Assembly (NCBI RefSeq): GCF_009176705.1
Contig: NZ_AP021846.1
Location: forward strand, 3,823,304-3,887,303
From: Pseudoalteromonas sp. A25
Lineage (GTDB): Bacteria > Pseudomonadota > Gammaproteobacteria > Enterobacterales > Alteromonadaceae
Direction: 5' to 3'
Length of the DNA: 64,000 bases
Position numbers and translations under genes: made by a program. Shown in pieces: positions 38,704 to 52,965 of the stretch (the stretch's first letter is position 1; each line of letters begins with the position of its first letter). The notes under the pieces are model-generated. The model did no database searches. It worked only from the letters and a program-made list of their open reading frames with translations, and had not been told where the DNA came from.

Positions 38704-40827
38704 TTATTGAATAGACAAATTGATTAATTGATTTTCTGCAGCCTCCAGCACACTTAGCTGTAACTTTCCTTCACTCTCCAAATAGCGAATATCTTTTATT
38801 GCATATTGTAATGAATCAATTTTAAAGATTTCTTCTAACGGATCATCGCCTGTGCGATTAATTCGATAAATATGCTCACCATCTGAATGATAAATACTTC
38901 CACCACCGACAGCGATTGAATGCTTATAGCGCGCATTAGGTAGTTTGTACTCGTCGAGCAATTCTCCAGAGAGCGAGTTATAAAGTAGAACTTTATCGTC
39001 AGAAGATAATGACATGAGTATGTCATCATCCAATCTGCCAAACCATAAGGAAGATAAAGCAGGAAACGGAGTGACTTCCCTCGACTGCAAAGAGTATTTA
39101 TAGGTGTTACTTTTTACTTTTTTGTCGCTCAAATCCACATAGCCTATTTCACTGCCATTCAAAAACTCTGCAGACACAATACCGCCAACGCTGCTAATAG
39201 AGTCAATTAATGATAGCGTTTCTAGCTTATAAATATCTAATTTGTTGCGGTAGTGCACTAGCAACAAGTTATTTTCAGATTCATATTTGATGGCTCTAAT
39301 ATCGCCACTGGGAATATCCAATACCGTGCTGTTACCATTTTTATCTATCTGAGTAACCACTCGGTTTTCATTCTGTTTAGTCACTACGAGATAATAATCT
39401 TTGAACTTAATTGGGCTCAAACTACCATTACTTAACTGAATTTCAATCCCCATTTGCTTTGTACTTAAATCCAGTGAGTGCACATAAGATGTAAAAGGGT
39501 AACTCAGTATCAATATTTCATCTTTATTGATGAATTGGAACATTGCATAGCTTTGTGAAGTATTTAACTTGTCTTCTTTGACTAGCTTTCTTTCACTAAG
39601 GCTATAGCCGTAGACAACATTTTTTATATTATCAAACCACAGCAATAAATCTGATTCAGCATCATAATTTAGTGCCCAAATGCGGCTGTTCGATTCTAGC
39701 AATTTGACTTGATTCCCCCCGTCGGGATCTGTCATGTATAACTCATTCACATCATATTGTCGGCGTTCAAATAAAATTACTTCTTTCTGTGGGATATAGG
39801 TCAAGAAGTTATCACCGAAAGAGTTAAGGTTTGGAGAACTTATTTGAAATTCATCTCCAGTTTTTAAGTTTCGACTATTTAGTGCAAACAATTCATCTCT
39901 ATTTCGATATCCCGATTTAGCATATACAATGCGATCTTTTCCGATACCACTGCCGCGATGTACAAAACCGATCATGTCACACTCAAATAACGCTTTGTTT
40001 TCACTAACAAAATCAGCACTAATTTGCCATATTTGGCACTTTTCTGTGGTTTTAGTGCGATAATACAAAACACTTGAATCTGTAGACCAACCCAGAGGGT
40101 AGTAATCAACACCTTCAGCCCCCAAGCGTCTTTCATGTCCACTTTCTAACTCTTTTACTACAAGAGAATAATATGAGCTGTCTTTTGGAGCAAAAGAGAA
40201 AGCGAGGAGCTTTTTATCCAACGATAAATTGAGTACGGCGTAGCGTCCAGGTACCCAGGACAACACTCTTTCTTCAATATTTTTGCTATTGACCTGCGTA
40301 CGGCTCTGTATACTTTTACTTGAGAGTAAAAAATAAAAACTAACAACAGACAAAGCGAGAACACAAAATACAGCCCAAGGCCTGAACTGTTTTATATTAC
40401 TTTTTTTTCGTTCTTGGGATTCGATAACGACTGATTTCGGTTTGGGAGGAGGAATAGAGGTGCTTTCTTTATCTAAATCTTGGTGATATATAATTTCTGG
40501 CTCAATAAAAAAGCTATATCCTTTCCTATAGTGTGTTTTCACGACAATGCCTTTTTGCATGTCAGATTTGAGGATTTTACGTAACTCAGACATTGCTCGG
40601 TTAATAGCATTGTCATCTACATATTTTTGACACCAAACATCATCAACCAAATCTTGTCGCGTAATTATTTGATCGTTATTAATAATAAAATAGCAAAGGA
40701 GTCTAAATAAAAGGGGTTCTAATTCTCTTTGTATACAGCCATCATAAATACACTGCTGCCTAGGGTCTAAAGTCCAGGCCCCAAACTTCACTTCTTTAAC
40801 TTGCCGTGAAAATCTCACTTCATTCAT
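38704..40827 (-). CDS. Membrane-spanning wHTH regulator with periplasmic beta-propeller (CadC/ToxR-like)
   Basis: The 707-residue protein has an OmpR-type winged helix at residues about 15-110 (LEPLLFRLLCYFIINNDQII, then VDDNAINRAMSELRKIL and YRKGYSFF). It continues with a Pro-rich linker, one membrane helix (about 150-170) and a 520-residue periplasmic region. That region has repeated WSTDSSVLYYRT- and GGNQVKLLESNSRIWALNYD-like segments, as in TolB/PD40 propellers. Such proteins sense a periplasmic signal and regulate transcription from the membrane. It sits between the precursor unit and the atp operon and could regulate the former, but this is only positional. Confidence 0.85.
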   Translation of the reverse strand: MNEVRFSRQVKEVKFGAWTLDPRQQCIYDGCIQRELEPLLFRLLCYFIINNDQIITRQDLVDDVWCQKYVDDNAINRAMSELRKILKSDMQKGIVVKTHYRKGYSFFIEPEIIYHQDLDKESTSIPPPKPKSVVIESQERKKSNIKQFRPWAVFCVLALSVVSFYFLLSSKSIQSRTQVNSKNIEERVLSWVPGRYAVLNLSLDKKLLAFSFAPKDSSYYSLVVKELESGHERRLGAEGVDYYPLGWSTDSSVLYYRTKTTEKCQIWQISADFVSENKALFECDMIGFVHRGSGIGKDRIVYAKSGYRNRDELFALNSRNLKTGDEFQISSPNLNSFGDNFLTYIPQKEVILFERRQYDVNELYMTDPDGGNQVKLLESNSRIWALNYDAESDLLLWFDNIKNVVYGYSLSERKLVKEDKLNTSQSYAMFQFINKDEILILSYPFTSYVHSLDLSTKQMGIEIQLSNGSLSPIKFKDYYLVVTKQNENRVVTQIDKNGNSTVLDIPSGDIRAIKYESENNLLLVHYRNKLDIYKLETLSLIDSISSVGGIVSAEFLNGSEIGYVDLSDKKVKSNTYKYSLQSREVTPFPALSSLWFGRLDDDILMSLSSDDKVLLYNSLSGELLDEYKLPNARYKHSIAVGGGSIYHSDGEHIYRINRTGDDPLEEIFKIDSLQYAIKDIRYLESEGKLQLSVLEAAENQLINLSIQ

Positions 40828-41160
40828 TATGAGTAATTTAGTGTCCCAATATACTGTTCAGAATTGTACCGACTAATGCCTTAAACTCAATAAAAATATT
40901 CATATAACCATTATTGTCTGTGAACTTTATCGTAACAAAAAGCCTTTCACATAGCTCACATTTAATTCAATAAACTTAACATAAAATAAAAATATTTATA
41001 TACCAAGACAGATTTGCATAATTTATTACTAATAAAACAATATGAGAAATCTGAAAAATTACCCATTCAACGAGACTTTTCCCATGACTTGCAATGAACG
41101 CGTTATTGTTTAATTCAATGGTAAAAAGAAGATAGTTTGTACTAACAAGGATTAGAAATA
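40828..41160. other. Intergenic region upstream of the wHTH regulator
   Basis: AT-rich stretch with no supported ORF or RNA. It presumably contains the promoter of the minus-strand regulator gene. Confidence 0.4.
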
Positions 41161-41192
41161 AAAAAGCCCGCACTTTTTAGTGCGGGCTTTTT
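41161..41192 (-). terminator. Intrinsic terminator of the atp operon
   Basis: A perfect 14-base stem, AAAAAGCCCGCACT / AGTGCGGGCTTTTT, with loop TTTT follows the atpC stop codon. Confidence 0.95.
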
Positions 41193-41211
41193 AAACCAGA
41201 TAGGTTTGTAT

Positions 41212-41628
41212 TTATTTACGCAATTGGCGAATAACGCGCAACTGGGCAATTGCTTCAGCCAGCTGCACAGCGGCAGCATGGTGGTCAAGCTCAGTCGCAG
41301 AGCTTGAGGCCATTTGTGCTTCAGCGTCACGTACAGCCTGTTCAGCAGCTTGCTCGTCTAAGTCTTCACCGCGTGTTGCTACATCCGCAAGGACTGTAAC
41401 AATGTTTGGTTGTACTTCAAGCGTACCGCCTGCAACATAGATGATCTCTTCGCTACCATCTTGTTTAACTAAACGTACCATACCAGGTTTTAGGCCAGTC
41501 AGCAGTGGCGCGTGACCTGGGTGGATGCCCAATTCACCTTCACTACCTGTCACTTGAATAGCTGACACAGAGCCTGAGAATAAATTCTCTTCTGCACTTA
41601 CTACGTCAAGATGTACTGTCATTGCCAT
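41212..41628 (-). CDS. atpC: ATP synthase epsilon subunit
   Basis: The 138-residue protein has the beta-sandwich epsilon domain ([39 protein letters not shown]) and a C-terminal two-helix hairpin. It is the last gene of the operon, 13 bases after atpD, and is followed by the terminator. It links the rotor to the catalytic head and can inhibit ATP hydrolysis. Confidence 0.97.
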   Translation of the reverse strand: MAMTVHLDVVSAEENLFSGSVSAIQVTGSEGELGIHPGHAPLLTGLKPGMVRLVKQDGSEEIIYVAGGTLEVQPNIVTVLADVATRGEDLDEQAAEQAVRDAEAQMASSSATELDHHAAAVQLAEAIAQLRVIRQLRK

Positions 41629-41641
41629 AACACCCTCCTAA

Positions 41642-43920
<2,279 letters not shown>

Positions 43921-43978
43921 GACTCTCTCTCCGAATCAAGGTGAACATTAGCGATAATGTTCACCATCCATAACTAAA

Positions 43979-45520
43979 TTACCAAGTTTGCGTAGATTTA
44001 AACTTCTCTAGAAGTTCTTTCAACTGCGCTTCAATCTCAGCGTTGTAGTTACCTGTTTCATTGATTTGAGCCATTAGCTCTGCGTATGTGCTGTTAGCAT
44101 AACCGATAAGACCTTCTTCGAAATCCATGATTTTAGCGATTTCGATGTCTTTTAGGTAACCCTTCTCAGCAGCAAATAATGATAGAGACATTTCAGCAAC
44201 AGACATTGGTGCGTACTGTTTCTGCTTCATTAGCTCTGTTACACGCTCACCGTGCTCAAGTTGTGCACGCGTAGCATCGTCAAGATCAGAAGCGAACTGA
44301 GAGAACGCCGCTAGTTCACGATATTGAGCTAGCGCTAGACGGATACCACCACCTAGTTTCTTAACGATTTTAGTTTGCGCAGCACCACCTACACGAGATA
44401 CCGAGATACCAGCGTTAACCGCTGGACGGATACCTGCGTTGAATAAGTCAGTTTCTAAGAAGATCTGACCATCGGTGATTGAGATAACGTTGGTAGGTAT
44501 GAATGCAGAAACGTCACCACCTTGAGTTTCAATGATTGGCAATGCCGTCAATGAACCTGTTTTACCTTTCACTTCACCGTTTGTGAACTTCTCAACGTAA
44601 TCAGCGTTTACACGTGATGCACGCTCTAGAAGACGTGAGTGAAGGTAGAATACGTCACCTGGGTATGCTTCACGGCCTGGTGGACGCTTAAGTAGCAATG
44701 AAATTTGACGGTAAGCAACAGCTTGCTTAGACAAATCATCATATACGATTAATGCATCTTCACCGCGGTCACGGAAGTATTCACCCATAGTACAACCAGC
44801 AAATGGCGCTAGGAACTGAAGCGCTGCTGATTCAGAAGCCGATGCAACAACAACGATAGTGTTTGCAAGTGCACCGTGCTCTTCTAATTTACGTACTACG
44901 TTTGCAATTGTTGACGCCTTTTGACCAACCGCTACGTACACACACTTAACGCCTGTGTCTTTTTGGTTGATGATAGCATCGATTGCTAGTGCAGTTTTAC
45001 CAGTCTGACGGTCACCGATGACAAGCTCACGCTGACCACGACCAACTGGGATCATCGCATCGATAGACTTATAACCAGTCTGTACTGGCTCGTCTACTGA
45101 TTGACGCTCGATTACGCCTGGTGCGATTTTTTCAACTGGTTCGAAACCGTCGTTATCTAGTGCACCTTTACCATCGATAGGCTGACCTAGTGTGTTTACA
45201 ACACGACCAAGTAGACCACGACCAACAGGTACTTCTAAGATACGGCCAGTTGATTGTACTTTTACGCCTTCTTTAAGGTCAGCGTAAGGACCCATTACTA
45301 CAGCACCTACTGAGTCACGCTCAAGGTTTAGTGCGATAGCATAACGGTTGCCAGGAAGCTCGATCATTTCACCTTGCATACAGTCAGCAAGACCGTGAAT
45401 GCGGATGATACCGTCAGTAACAGATACAATTGTACCTTCGTTACGTGCTTCACTTACAACTTCAAACTGCTCAATACGTTGTTTGATCAGCGCAGAAATT
45501 TCTGTGGAATTAAGTTGCAT
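43979..45520 (-). CDS. atpA: ATP synthase alpha subunit
   Basis: The 513-residue regulatory F1 subunit has the P-loop GDRQTGKTA, the SISDGQ-type [12 protein letters not shown] and a catalytic-interface Arg within [15 protein letters not shown]. It lies 14 bases after atpH and 58 bases before atpG. Length is as expected. Confidence 0.98.
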   Translation of the reverse strand: MQLNSTEISALIKQRIEQFEVVSEARNEGTIVSVTDGIIRIHGLADCMQGEMIELPGNRYAIALNLERDSVGAVVMGPYADLKEGVKVQSTGRILEVPVGRGLLGRVVNTLGQPIDGKGALDNDGFEPVEKIAPGVIERQSVDEPVQTGYKSIDAMIPVGRGQRELVIGDRQTGKTALAIDAIINQKDTGVKCVYVAVGQKASTIANVVRKLEEHGALANTIVVVASASESAALQFLAPFAGCTMGEYFRDRGEDALIVYDDLSKQAVAYRQISLLLKRPPGREAYPGDVFYLHSRLLERASRVNADYVEKFTNGEVKGKTGSLTALPIIETQGGDVSAFIPTNVISITDGQIFLETDLFNAGIRPAVNAGISVSRVGGAAQTKIVKKLGGGIRLALAQYRELAAFSQFASDLDDATRAQLEHGERVTELMKQKQYAPMSVAEMSLSLFAAEKGYLKDIEIAKIMDFEEGLIGYANSTYAELMAQINETGNYNAEIEAQLKELLEKFKSTQTW

Positions 45521-45534
45521 GCTCTTTTTCCCAA

Positions 45535-46068
45535 TTACGATTGTAGCGAAACCGCTAAGCGGTCTAATTTGCCGCGAACTGAACCGTCAATAACGGTGTC
45601 CCCAGCTTTAATCACAAGACCACTTACCACGGTCTCGTCAATGCTACAATTCAGCTTAACTTTGCGTGCGAAACGTTTTTCAAGTGCCTCGACCAATTTA
45701 TCTTGCTGCTCAACAGCAAGTTCAGCTGCAGAAATCACGTCTACATCGATTTCTTTGTCATATTCTGCTTTAAACTCAGCAAAAATATCTGCAACTTTTG
45801 GAATAGCGGCTAAACGCTCATTTTCGGCCATCAGCTTGATAAGATTCTGACCCTGTTCGTTGAGTTGCTCAGCACAAACCGTGATTAACACACTTGCTTG
45901 CTCTTTCGCATTAGGCATATTTGAAAGCACTGCCGATACTTGCTCATCGCTGGCCACTTGACCAGCGAAGAACAACATATCATTCCATGCTTCAACATTG
46001 CCTTTTTCAACGGCAAGTTCAAAAGCCGCTTTAGCGTATGGGCGAGCGATAGTAGTCAATTCAGACAT
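45535..46068 (-). CDS. atpH: ATP synthase delta subunit
   Basis: The AGGAGG signal lies eight bases before the second of two in-frame ATGs (46068), giving 177 residues; the first ATG at 46074 is too close to that site. The N-terminal [17 protein letters not shown] and the C-terminal [25 protein letters not shown] are typical. The subunit joins the peripheral stalk to the top of F1. Confidence 0.95.
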   Translation of the reverse strand: MSELTTIARPYAKAAFELAVEKGNVEAWNDMLFFAGQVASDEQVSAVLSNMPNAKEQASVLITVCAEQLNEQGQNLIKLMAENERLAAIPKVADIFAEFKAEYDKEIDVDVISAAELAVEQQDKLVEALEKRFARKVKLNCSIDETVVSGLVIKAGDTVIDGSVRGKLDRLAVSLQS

Positions 46069-46084
46069 GCTCATACCCTCCTAA

Positions 46085-46555
46085 TTACAGCTCAGCGACA
46101 AGTTTTTCAACGATGTCACTGTGTGCGGCTTGATTAATTTCACGCTCTAAAATCTTTTCAGCACCAGTTACAGCCAGAATAGCAACTTGCTTACGCAAGT
46201 CTTCTGTTACACGGCTGCGCTCTGATTCAATTTCAGAGTGACCTTGAGCAATAATTTTCTCACGCTCTTGCTGACCACGAGTTGTCTCTTCGTCAACAAT
46301 TAGCGCTGCACGCTTTTTAGCTTGTTCAATGATATCAGCAGCTTGAGACTTTGCTTCTTTTAACTGCTCAGCAGCTTCAAGGCGCACACGCTCAAGTTCT
46401 TTTTCAGCTTTATCAGTGGCAGCTAAACCATCTTCGATTTTTTTTTGGCGAGCTTCAATTGCACCGTTTAGCGGTGGCCAAACGTACTTCATACAAAACA
46501 GTACAAAGACTGTAAATGCAATTAATTCACCGATAAGAGTGGCGTTAATATTCAC
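46085..46555 (-). CDS. atpF: ATP synthase subunit b
   Basis: The 156-residue peripheral-stalk protein has one N-terminal membrane helix ([20 protein letters not shown]) and a long charged coiled coil rich in Ala, Glu and Lys. This is the length of E. coli b. It is 42 bases downstream of atpE. Confidence 0.96.
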   Translation of the reverse strand: MNINATLIGELIAFTVFVLFCMKYVWPPLNGAIEARQKKIEDGLAATDKAEKELERVRLEAAEQLKEAKSQAADIIEQAKKRAALIVDEETTRGQQEREKIIAQGHSEIESERSRVTEDLRKQVAILAVTGAEKILEREINQAAHSDIVEKLVAEL

Positions 46556-46597
46556 AACCGCTCCTCCTTAAAATAGTAAGCTGTTCAAAAAGTAAAA

Positions 46598-46849
<252 letters not shown>

Positions 46850-46891
46850 TTAAAGTTAAAGTTAAAAAATATATAAAAATTAAATAATTAA

Positions 46892-47752
<861 letters not shown>

Positions 47753-47764
47753 TTATCCCAAAAG

Positions 47765-48145
47765 TTAATGATTAAAAAAAATCGGCGCAAACCACTGTGA
47801 AAATAACACCAGTATGTAACAGCAAAAAAATGGCAAAGCCATGACTGAAAAATACTTAAATACCAGTGCAAATAAACACACAGTAAGCAAAAATTTTAAT
47901 CCATTGCCTCGTTTTATCGAGTCAAATACTTGTTCCGCCTTACTCGCGCCCATGTAACGAAACGCGTATAAAACAAAAACAAAATTAGGGAGTACTGCAA
48001 CTAGTCCACCTGCTAAGGCTGATAGACCTGCATTGACTCCCCAACCAACAAAAACTATTACTGCAGCGACAATTGTCACTATTCCCTGAAGTACTACGCC
48101 TTTTAATGCGGCTCGCCTATATGGGCCAGCTAACGATTTAGTCAC
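47765..48145 (-). CDS. atpI: ATP synthase assembly protein I
   Basis: The 126-residue protein with four hydrophobic helices is in the usual first position of the operon. It starts at a GTG with AAGG about 11 bases upstream. AtpI proteins assist c-ring assembly or magnesium uptake, and sequence conservation among them is low. The promoter of the operon presumably lies in 48146-48284. Confidence 0.9.
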   Translation of the reverse strand: MTKSLAGPYRRAALKGVVLQGIVTIVAAVIVFVGWGVNAGLSALAGGLVAVLPNFVFVLYAFRYMGASKAEQVFDSIKRGNGLKFLLTVCLFALVFKYFSVMALPFFCCYILVLFSQWFAPIFFNH

Positions 48146-48284
48146 TTTGTATTAACCTTTATGACGTTAAATTTTATCAGGGCATGAAAAACTGGCGAAA
48201 TTATACTTATATTTGGTGATTTTGCAACTTGATGAGACAAAATGTGGCGCTTTTTCACCACCACATTCGTTGATTATTCGCACT

Positions 48285-49217
48285 TTAGGAAGGTTGCTGC
48301 ATATCGGATTGAATACGGCCCAGTATACCGTCTAATTCATCTAAATTTGCATATGAAATAACTAATTTCCCTTTGCCTTTTTGGTTATAATTAATTTCAA
48401 CTTTAGCACCTAAGTTTTCAGCTAATTGTTGTTCTAACAATTTGACATCAGGATCTTTTTCTTTTGCTTGCTTTTTCTCCACAGGCTCTAAAATCGCGCG
48501 TACTAATTTTTCCGTTTCTCGTACCGTAAGAGCCTTAGCCACAGCCGTTCTTGCAGCTTCAGATTGCTGCTCATCACGCAATGCTAATAAGCAACGTGCA
48601 TGGCCCATTTCGATGTCACCGTGCTCCAACAAAATTTTAACATCATCATTGAGATTATTGAGTCTAAGTAAATTAGTGACAGAAGTTCTCGACTTGCCAA
48701 CAGCATCGGCAACTTGCTGATGGGTTAATTCAAATTCATGTAATAACCTATCAAGTGCGACCGCTTCTTCCATCGCGTTTAGGTCTTCACGCTGAATGTT
48801 TTCAATTAAGGCAATAGCAACAGCCGCCTCATCAGGCACATCTTTTAAAATACAAGGTACGACATCAAGTTCGGCTAACTGGGCTGCACGCCAACGGCGC
48901 TCACCTGCGATGATCTCAAATTGGTTCTCAGCAATAGGGCGCACGACAATTGGCTGAAGTACCCCTTGTGCTCGAATTGAGCTTGCTAACTCTTCGAGTG
49001 CCTGCTCAGACATATCTTTACGCGGTTGATACTTTCCTGGATGCAAAAACTCAATGGGAATGCGCTTAAGCTCACCGTCAAGCGTTAGCTCACTGGCAGG
49101 ACTAGGTGTTGTTTGTTGTTCTTGTTCAGCAGCTACTGACTCAGCGCTTGGAGCTGGCTTTGAAGAACTCAATAAGGCATCCAAGCCTCGGCCTAAACCG
49201 CGTTTTTTTACCGACAT
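48285..49217 (-). CDS. parB: Chromosome-partitioning protein ParB
   Basis: The 310-residue protein begins MSVKKRGLGRGLDALL, the chromosomal ParB signature. It has the N-terminal CTPase domain with LHPGKYQPRKDM and GERRWRAA, the HTH with THQQVADAVGKSRTSVTNLLRL, and a C-terminal dimerisation domain. It loads at parS sites near the origin. The gene is 15 bases after parA. Confidence 0.97.
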   Translation of the reverse strand: MSVKKRGLGRGLDALLSSSKPAPSAESVAAEQEQQTTPSPASELTLDGELKRIPIEFLHPGKYQPRKDMSEQALEELASSIRAQGVLQPIVVRPIAENQFEIIAGERRWRAAQLAELDVVPCILKDVPDEAAVAIALIENIQREDLNAMEEAVALDRLLHEFELTHQQVADAVGKSRTSVTNLLRLNNLNDDVKILLEHGDIEMGHARCLLALRDEQQSEAARTAVAKALTVRETEKLVRAILEPVEKKQAKEKDPDVKLLEQQLAENLGAKVEINYNQKGKGKLVISYANLDELDGILGRIQSDMQQPS

Positions 49218-49232
49218 GTTGTTATTATCCTC

Positions 49233-50018
49233 TTAGGCAACCGCTGCGGATTGTTTTTCTTTACGACGTAACATTTCGCCTGCCAAAGCTAAATAGGCTT
49301 TTGCGCCACTTGATGCCCGGTCATAATACATTGCAGGAGCACCAAAACTAGGCGCTTCAGCTAAACGCACATTACGCGGGATCACGGTACGATATACTTT
49401 GTCTCCAAAGTGTTGTTTAAGCTGTTCAGATACATCATTAGCTAAACGATTACGTGGATCATACATAGTACGTAAAATCCCCTCAATTTGTAGTTCAGGG
49501 TTCACTAATTTAGCCAATTGCGTAATAGTATCCATCAATGCTGTTAGTCCCTCAAGCGCATAGTATTCACATTGCATCGGAACGAGAATAGAATCGGCAG
49601 CCGCCATGGCATTAACCGTGAGCATATTTAGAGATGGTGGACAGTCGATAAAAATAAATTCGTACTTGTCCTGTATCGCATCCAACGCATTACGCAAACG
49701 CACTTCACGGGCAAATAATTCCATTAATTTTACTTCAGCTGCAGTCACATCTCCGTTAGCAGCAATTAAATGGTATTCACCTGACGTTTCCTTGCAGATA
49801 ACATCATCCATTGCTCGCTCTTCAATGAGTAAGTCATAGATGGTCGCTACATCACCATATTTGTCGACGCCGCTACCCATGGTTGCATTTCCCTGCGGGT
49901 CTAGATCTATTAATAAAACCTTACGTTTAGTTGCCGCCATAGACGCTGCTAAATTTACAGCCGTGGTGGTTTTGCCAACGCCACCTTTTTGGTTTGCAAT
50001 TGCAATGACTTTTGCCAC
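49233..50018 (-). CDS. parA: Chromosome-partitioning ATPase ParA
   Basis: The 261-residue protein has a deviant Walker A motif (NQKGGVGKTTTAVNL), IDLDPQGNATMGSG and FIDCPPSLNMLTVNA. It starts at a GTG. It acts with ParB to move origins apart. Position just downstream of rsmG is standard. Confidence 0.97.
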   Translation of the reverse strand: MAKVIAIANQKGGVGKTTTAVNLAASMAATKRKVLLIDLDPQGNATMGSGVDKYGDVATIYDLLIEERAMDDVICKETSGEYHLIAANGDVTAAEVKLMELFAREVRLRNALDAIQDKYEFIFIDCPPSLNMLTVNAMAAADSILVPMQCEYYALEGLTALMDTITQLAKLVNPELQIEGILRTMYDPRNRLANDVSEQLKQHFGDKVYRTVIPRNVRLAEAPSFGAPAMYYDRASSGAKAYLALAGEMLRRKEKQSAAVA

Positions 50019-50032
50019 GTTGCCCTCGAATA

Positions 50033-50653
50033 CTAATCTTTAGAAAGAATTATTAAATGTCGCTCTGCATCTAACTGTGGCACGTTAAGATGAATATCTT
50101 GCTGCAGTTTTACGCCAGTAGGTAATTGTTCAAGCTCTTGCGCTGGAAACTGCCCTTTAAGTGCCAAAAAATGTCCAGATTGGTCAATCAAATGTGTACA
50201 CCAATCAACCATATCTTGCAAAGATGCAAAAGCACGGCTGAGTACGCCATCTAATTTAACACTTGGTTGATAATCTTCAACACGAGACTGCACAGGAGTT
50301 ACATTATCTAATCCAAGCGCATGTTTTACTTGCATTAAAAAACGAACTCGTTTGCCCAAACTGTCAAGCAACACAAATTGTGTATCAGGTAGAGCAATTG
50401 CCAACACGATGCCAGGCAATCCAGGACCTGTACCGACATCAATATAGTGTTTACCTGGTAAATGAGGCGCAACCACTAATGAATCCATGATGTGTTTTAC
50501 CATCATTTCTTTCGGATCACGAACTGAAGTTAAGTTATAAGCTTTGTTCCATTTATCTAATAACTCAACATAATGCACTAATTGTTGTTGTTGATGGTCG
50601 CTTAGCGCAAGTTCCGTTTGCGCTAACAAAGAAGTCAGTTGTTGCTGTAACAC
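50033..50653 (-). CDS. rsmG: 16S rRNA (guanine-527-N7)-methyltransferase
   Basis: The GTG at 50653 with AGGA five bases upstream is preferred over a TTG at 50668; it gives 206 residues, like the E. coli enzyme. The SAM-binding motif [13 protein letters not shown] and the conserved [14 protein letters not shown] are present. It methylates G527 of 16S rRNA and is co-transcribed with mnmG. Confidence 0.94.
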   Translation of the reverse strand: MLQQQLTSLLAQTELALSDHQQQQLVHYVELLDKWNKAYNLTSVRDPKEMMVKHIMDSLVVAPHLPGKHYIDVGTGPGLPGIVLAIALPDTQFVLLDSLGKRVRFLMQVKHALGLDNVTPVQSRVEDYQPSVKLDGVLSRAFASLQDMVDWCTHLIDQSGHFLALKGQFPAQELEQLPTGVKLQQDIHLNVPQLDAERHLIILSKD

Positions 50654-50668
50654 AGTATTCCTATGCAA

Positions 50669-52558
50669 CTACGCAGACTTGCGCAGTAGCCCTTGCTTTT
50701 TCAGATACACTAATAATAGCGAAATAGCGGCTGGTGTGATACCAGAAATACGCGAAGCTTGACCAATGGTTTGCGGACGAGTATCGGTTAGCTTAGCTAC
50801 CACCTCGTTTGATAAGCCGCTTACCTGAGAATAATCATAATCAGCAGGTAGTACAGTTTCTTCATGACGAAGTTGTTTATTGATCTCATCTTGCTGTCGG
50901 GCAATGTAGCCAGCATACTTAGTTTGGATCTCAACTTGCTCAAGCGCTTGTATATTATCGGACTCCGATCCCAAACCTTCTATTTTCATCAATTCATGAT
51001 AAGACACTTCAGGGCGACGAATTAGATCTTCTAAACTTGCTTCACGGATCAATGGCGTTTTAAGTAACTCATTAACCTGTGCAAGGGCAGGGTGATCTTT
51101 ATGGATCCAAGTTGACTTAAGTCTTTGAGATTCTTGCTCCATTACTTCAAGCTTGTGATTAAATGCAGCCCAACGTGCATCATCAACCAATCCTAATTCA
51201 CGACCTTTTTCTGTTAAACGTAAGTCAGCATTATCTTCACGTAGTAGCAAACGGTATTCCGCACGGCTAGTAAACATGCGGTAAGGTTCTTTAGTACCCA
51301 ATGTTGCAAGGTCGTCTATCAATACACCTGCGTAAGCCTGATCACGACGCGGTGTCCAAGCATCTTTACCTTGTACTTGTAGCGCTGCGTTCATACCTGC
51401 TATTAGCCCTTGCGCACCTGCTTCTTCATAACCGGTAGTGCCATTAATTTGGCCAGCAAAGAATAAACCATTAATAAACTTGGTTTCTAATGATTGTTTT
51501 AAATCACGAGGGTCAAAGAAATCATATTCAATTGCGTATCCAGGGCGACAAATATGTGCATTTTCAAAACCTTTTATCGAGCGCACAATTTGTAATTGTA
51601 CATCAAAAGGTAAACTCGTAGAGATACCATTAGGGTAAAGTTCATACGATGTTAGGCCTTCAGGCTCAACAAAAATCTGATGTTTATCTTTATCTGCAAA
51701 ACGAACGATCTTATCTTCTATTGATGGACAATAACGAGGACCGATCCCTTCTATTACACCAGCATACATGGGTGAACGATGTAAGTTTTCGCGGATCACG
51801 TCATGTGTTTGATCATTGGTATAGGTGATATAACACGGGATCTGTTGTGGGTGATCAGATTGTTTACCCATAAATGAAAACACCGGTGTTGGTGTATCAC
51901 CTGGCTGTACTTGCATGACAGAAAAATCAACAGTACGCGCGTCAATACGAGGTGGTGTACCTGTTTTTAAGCGATCAACTCTAAATGGCAGTTCACGCAA
52001 ACGCTGAGCGAGTGCAATCGAGGGTGGATCACCAGCGCGACCACCTTTAAAATTTTCCATGCCTATATGAATTTGACCACCAAGAAAAGTACCAACCGTT
52101 AAAACCACAGAATTAGCGCTAAAACGCAATCCCATCTGTGTAACAACACCTTTTACTTGATCTTGTTCAACAATTAAGTCATCACAAGATTGTTGGAATA
52201 TCTTTAAATTCTCTTGTTTTTGTAGGATATCTTGAATAGCAGCTTTATATAAAGCGCGATCAGCTTGAGCACGAGTAGCACGAACAGCAGGGCCTTTAGA
52301 CGAATTTAGTGTTCTAAATTGAATACCGCCTTTGTCGATAGCTTTGGCCATTGCACCACCTAGTGCATCTATCTCTTTAACCAAGTGACCTTTACCGATA
52401 CCACCGATTGCTGGGTTACATGACATTTGACCTAAAGTATCCATATTATGGGTTAACAATAGTGTATTCATACCCATGCGAGCTGATGCTAGTGCAGCCT
52501 CAGTTCCGGCGTGTCCGCCACCTACTACGATTACGTCAAAATGTTCATGATAAATCAT
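50669..52558 (-). CDS. mnmG: tRNA uridine-5-carboxymethylaminomethyl modification enzyme
   Basis: The 629-residue FAD protein has the dinucleotide motif [14 protein letters not shown] at the N-terminus, the conserved GYEEAGAQG and [13 protein letters not shown], and the expected length. With MnmE it forms cmnm5U34 in tRNA. It borders the oriC-like region on one side, as gidA does in E. coli and Vibrio. Confidence 0.98.
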   Translation of the reverse strand: MIYHEHFDVIVVGGGHAGTEAALASARMGMNTLLLTHNMDTLGQMSCNPAIGGIGKGHLVKEIDALGGAMAKAIDKGGIQFRTLNSSKGPAVRATRAQADRALYKAAIQDILQKQENLKIFQQSCDDLIVEQDQVKGVVTQMGLRFSANSVVLTVGTFLGGQIHIGMENFKGGRAGDPPSIALAQRLRELPFRVDRLKTGTPPRIDARTVDFSVMQVQPGDTPTPVFSFMGKQSDHPQQIPCYITYTNDQTHDVIRENLHRSPMYAGVIEGIGPRYCPSIEDKIVRFADKDKHQIFVEPEGLTSYELYPNGISTSLPFDVQLQIVRSIKGFENAHICRPGYAIEYDFFDPRDLKQSLETKFINGLFFAGQINGTTGYEEAGAQGLIAGMNAALQVQGKDAWTPRRDQAYAGVLIDDLATLGTKEPYRMFTSRAEYRLLLREDNADLRLTEKGRELGLVDDARWAAFNHKLEVMEQESQRLKSTWIHKDHPALAQVNELLKTPLIREASLEDLIRRPEVSYHELMKIEGLGSESDNIQALEQVEIQTKYAGYIARQQDEINKQLRHEETVLPADYDYSQVSGLSNEVVAKLTDTRPQTIGQASRISGITPAAISLLLVYLKKQGLLRKSA

Positions 52559-52692
52559 TTACGGGATCCTACTTAAAAACAACCAGCAAATTCTGAAAGG
52601 GAGCGTATTCTACCTAGAAATGCTCAGAAGTGAAATGTTTAAATAATGAGCAACCTATAAAAAGGTTAAACTAGATCACTAATAATATATAA

Positions 52693-52729
52693 GGATCTTT
52701 TTAAAGATCTTTTATTAGATCTTACTACT
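52693..52729. promoter_or_regulatory. AT-rich 13-mer unwinding element of oriC
   Basis: GGATCTTTTTAAA, AGATCTTTTATTA and AGATCTTACTACT repeat every 12 bases, closely matching the GATCTnTTnTTTT-type repeats of enteric oriC. Confidence 0.8.
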
Positions 52730-52850
52730 AGTGATCACGTTTTCTGTGAGTAAGTCTTTATAGTTAATATAAAACAGTAAGTTAAAGCAGATCAAAAGAT
52801 GTGAATTAGATCGGATCTAACGGGGCACAAGCTATGATCAAAAAGGCTAC

Positions 52851-52859
52851 TTATACACA
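52851..52859 (+). promoter_or_regulatory. DnaA box
   Basis: TTATACACA, an exact match to TTATNCACA within the oriC-like region. Confidence 0.8.
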
Positions 52860-52923
52860 AGGTGAGATCCGGTTAAACTTATCCCATGGATAACTATGTC
52901 TAGATCAGTCCTTAGATCAAGTG

Positions 52924-52932
52924 TTATCCACA
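52924..52932 (+). promoter_or_regulatory. DnaA box, highest-affinity consensus
   Basis: TTATCCACA, a perfect consensus box, in the position of E. coli R4 next to mioC. Confidence 0.88.
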
Positions 52933-52956
52933 ATACGATCTTAAAATTACTAAATA

Positions 52957-52965
52957 TGTGTATAA
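52957..52965 (-). promoter_or_regulatory. DnaA box
   Basis: TGTGTATAA on the plus strand is TTATACACA on the minus strand, 25 bases from the previous box and close to the mioC stop. Confidence 0.75.

Noticed and set aside
40976..41173. 65-codon hydrophobic minus-strand ORF
   Set aside because: It starts inside the atp terminator and has the composition of translated AT-rich DNA.
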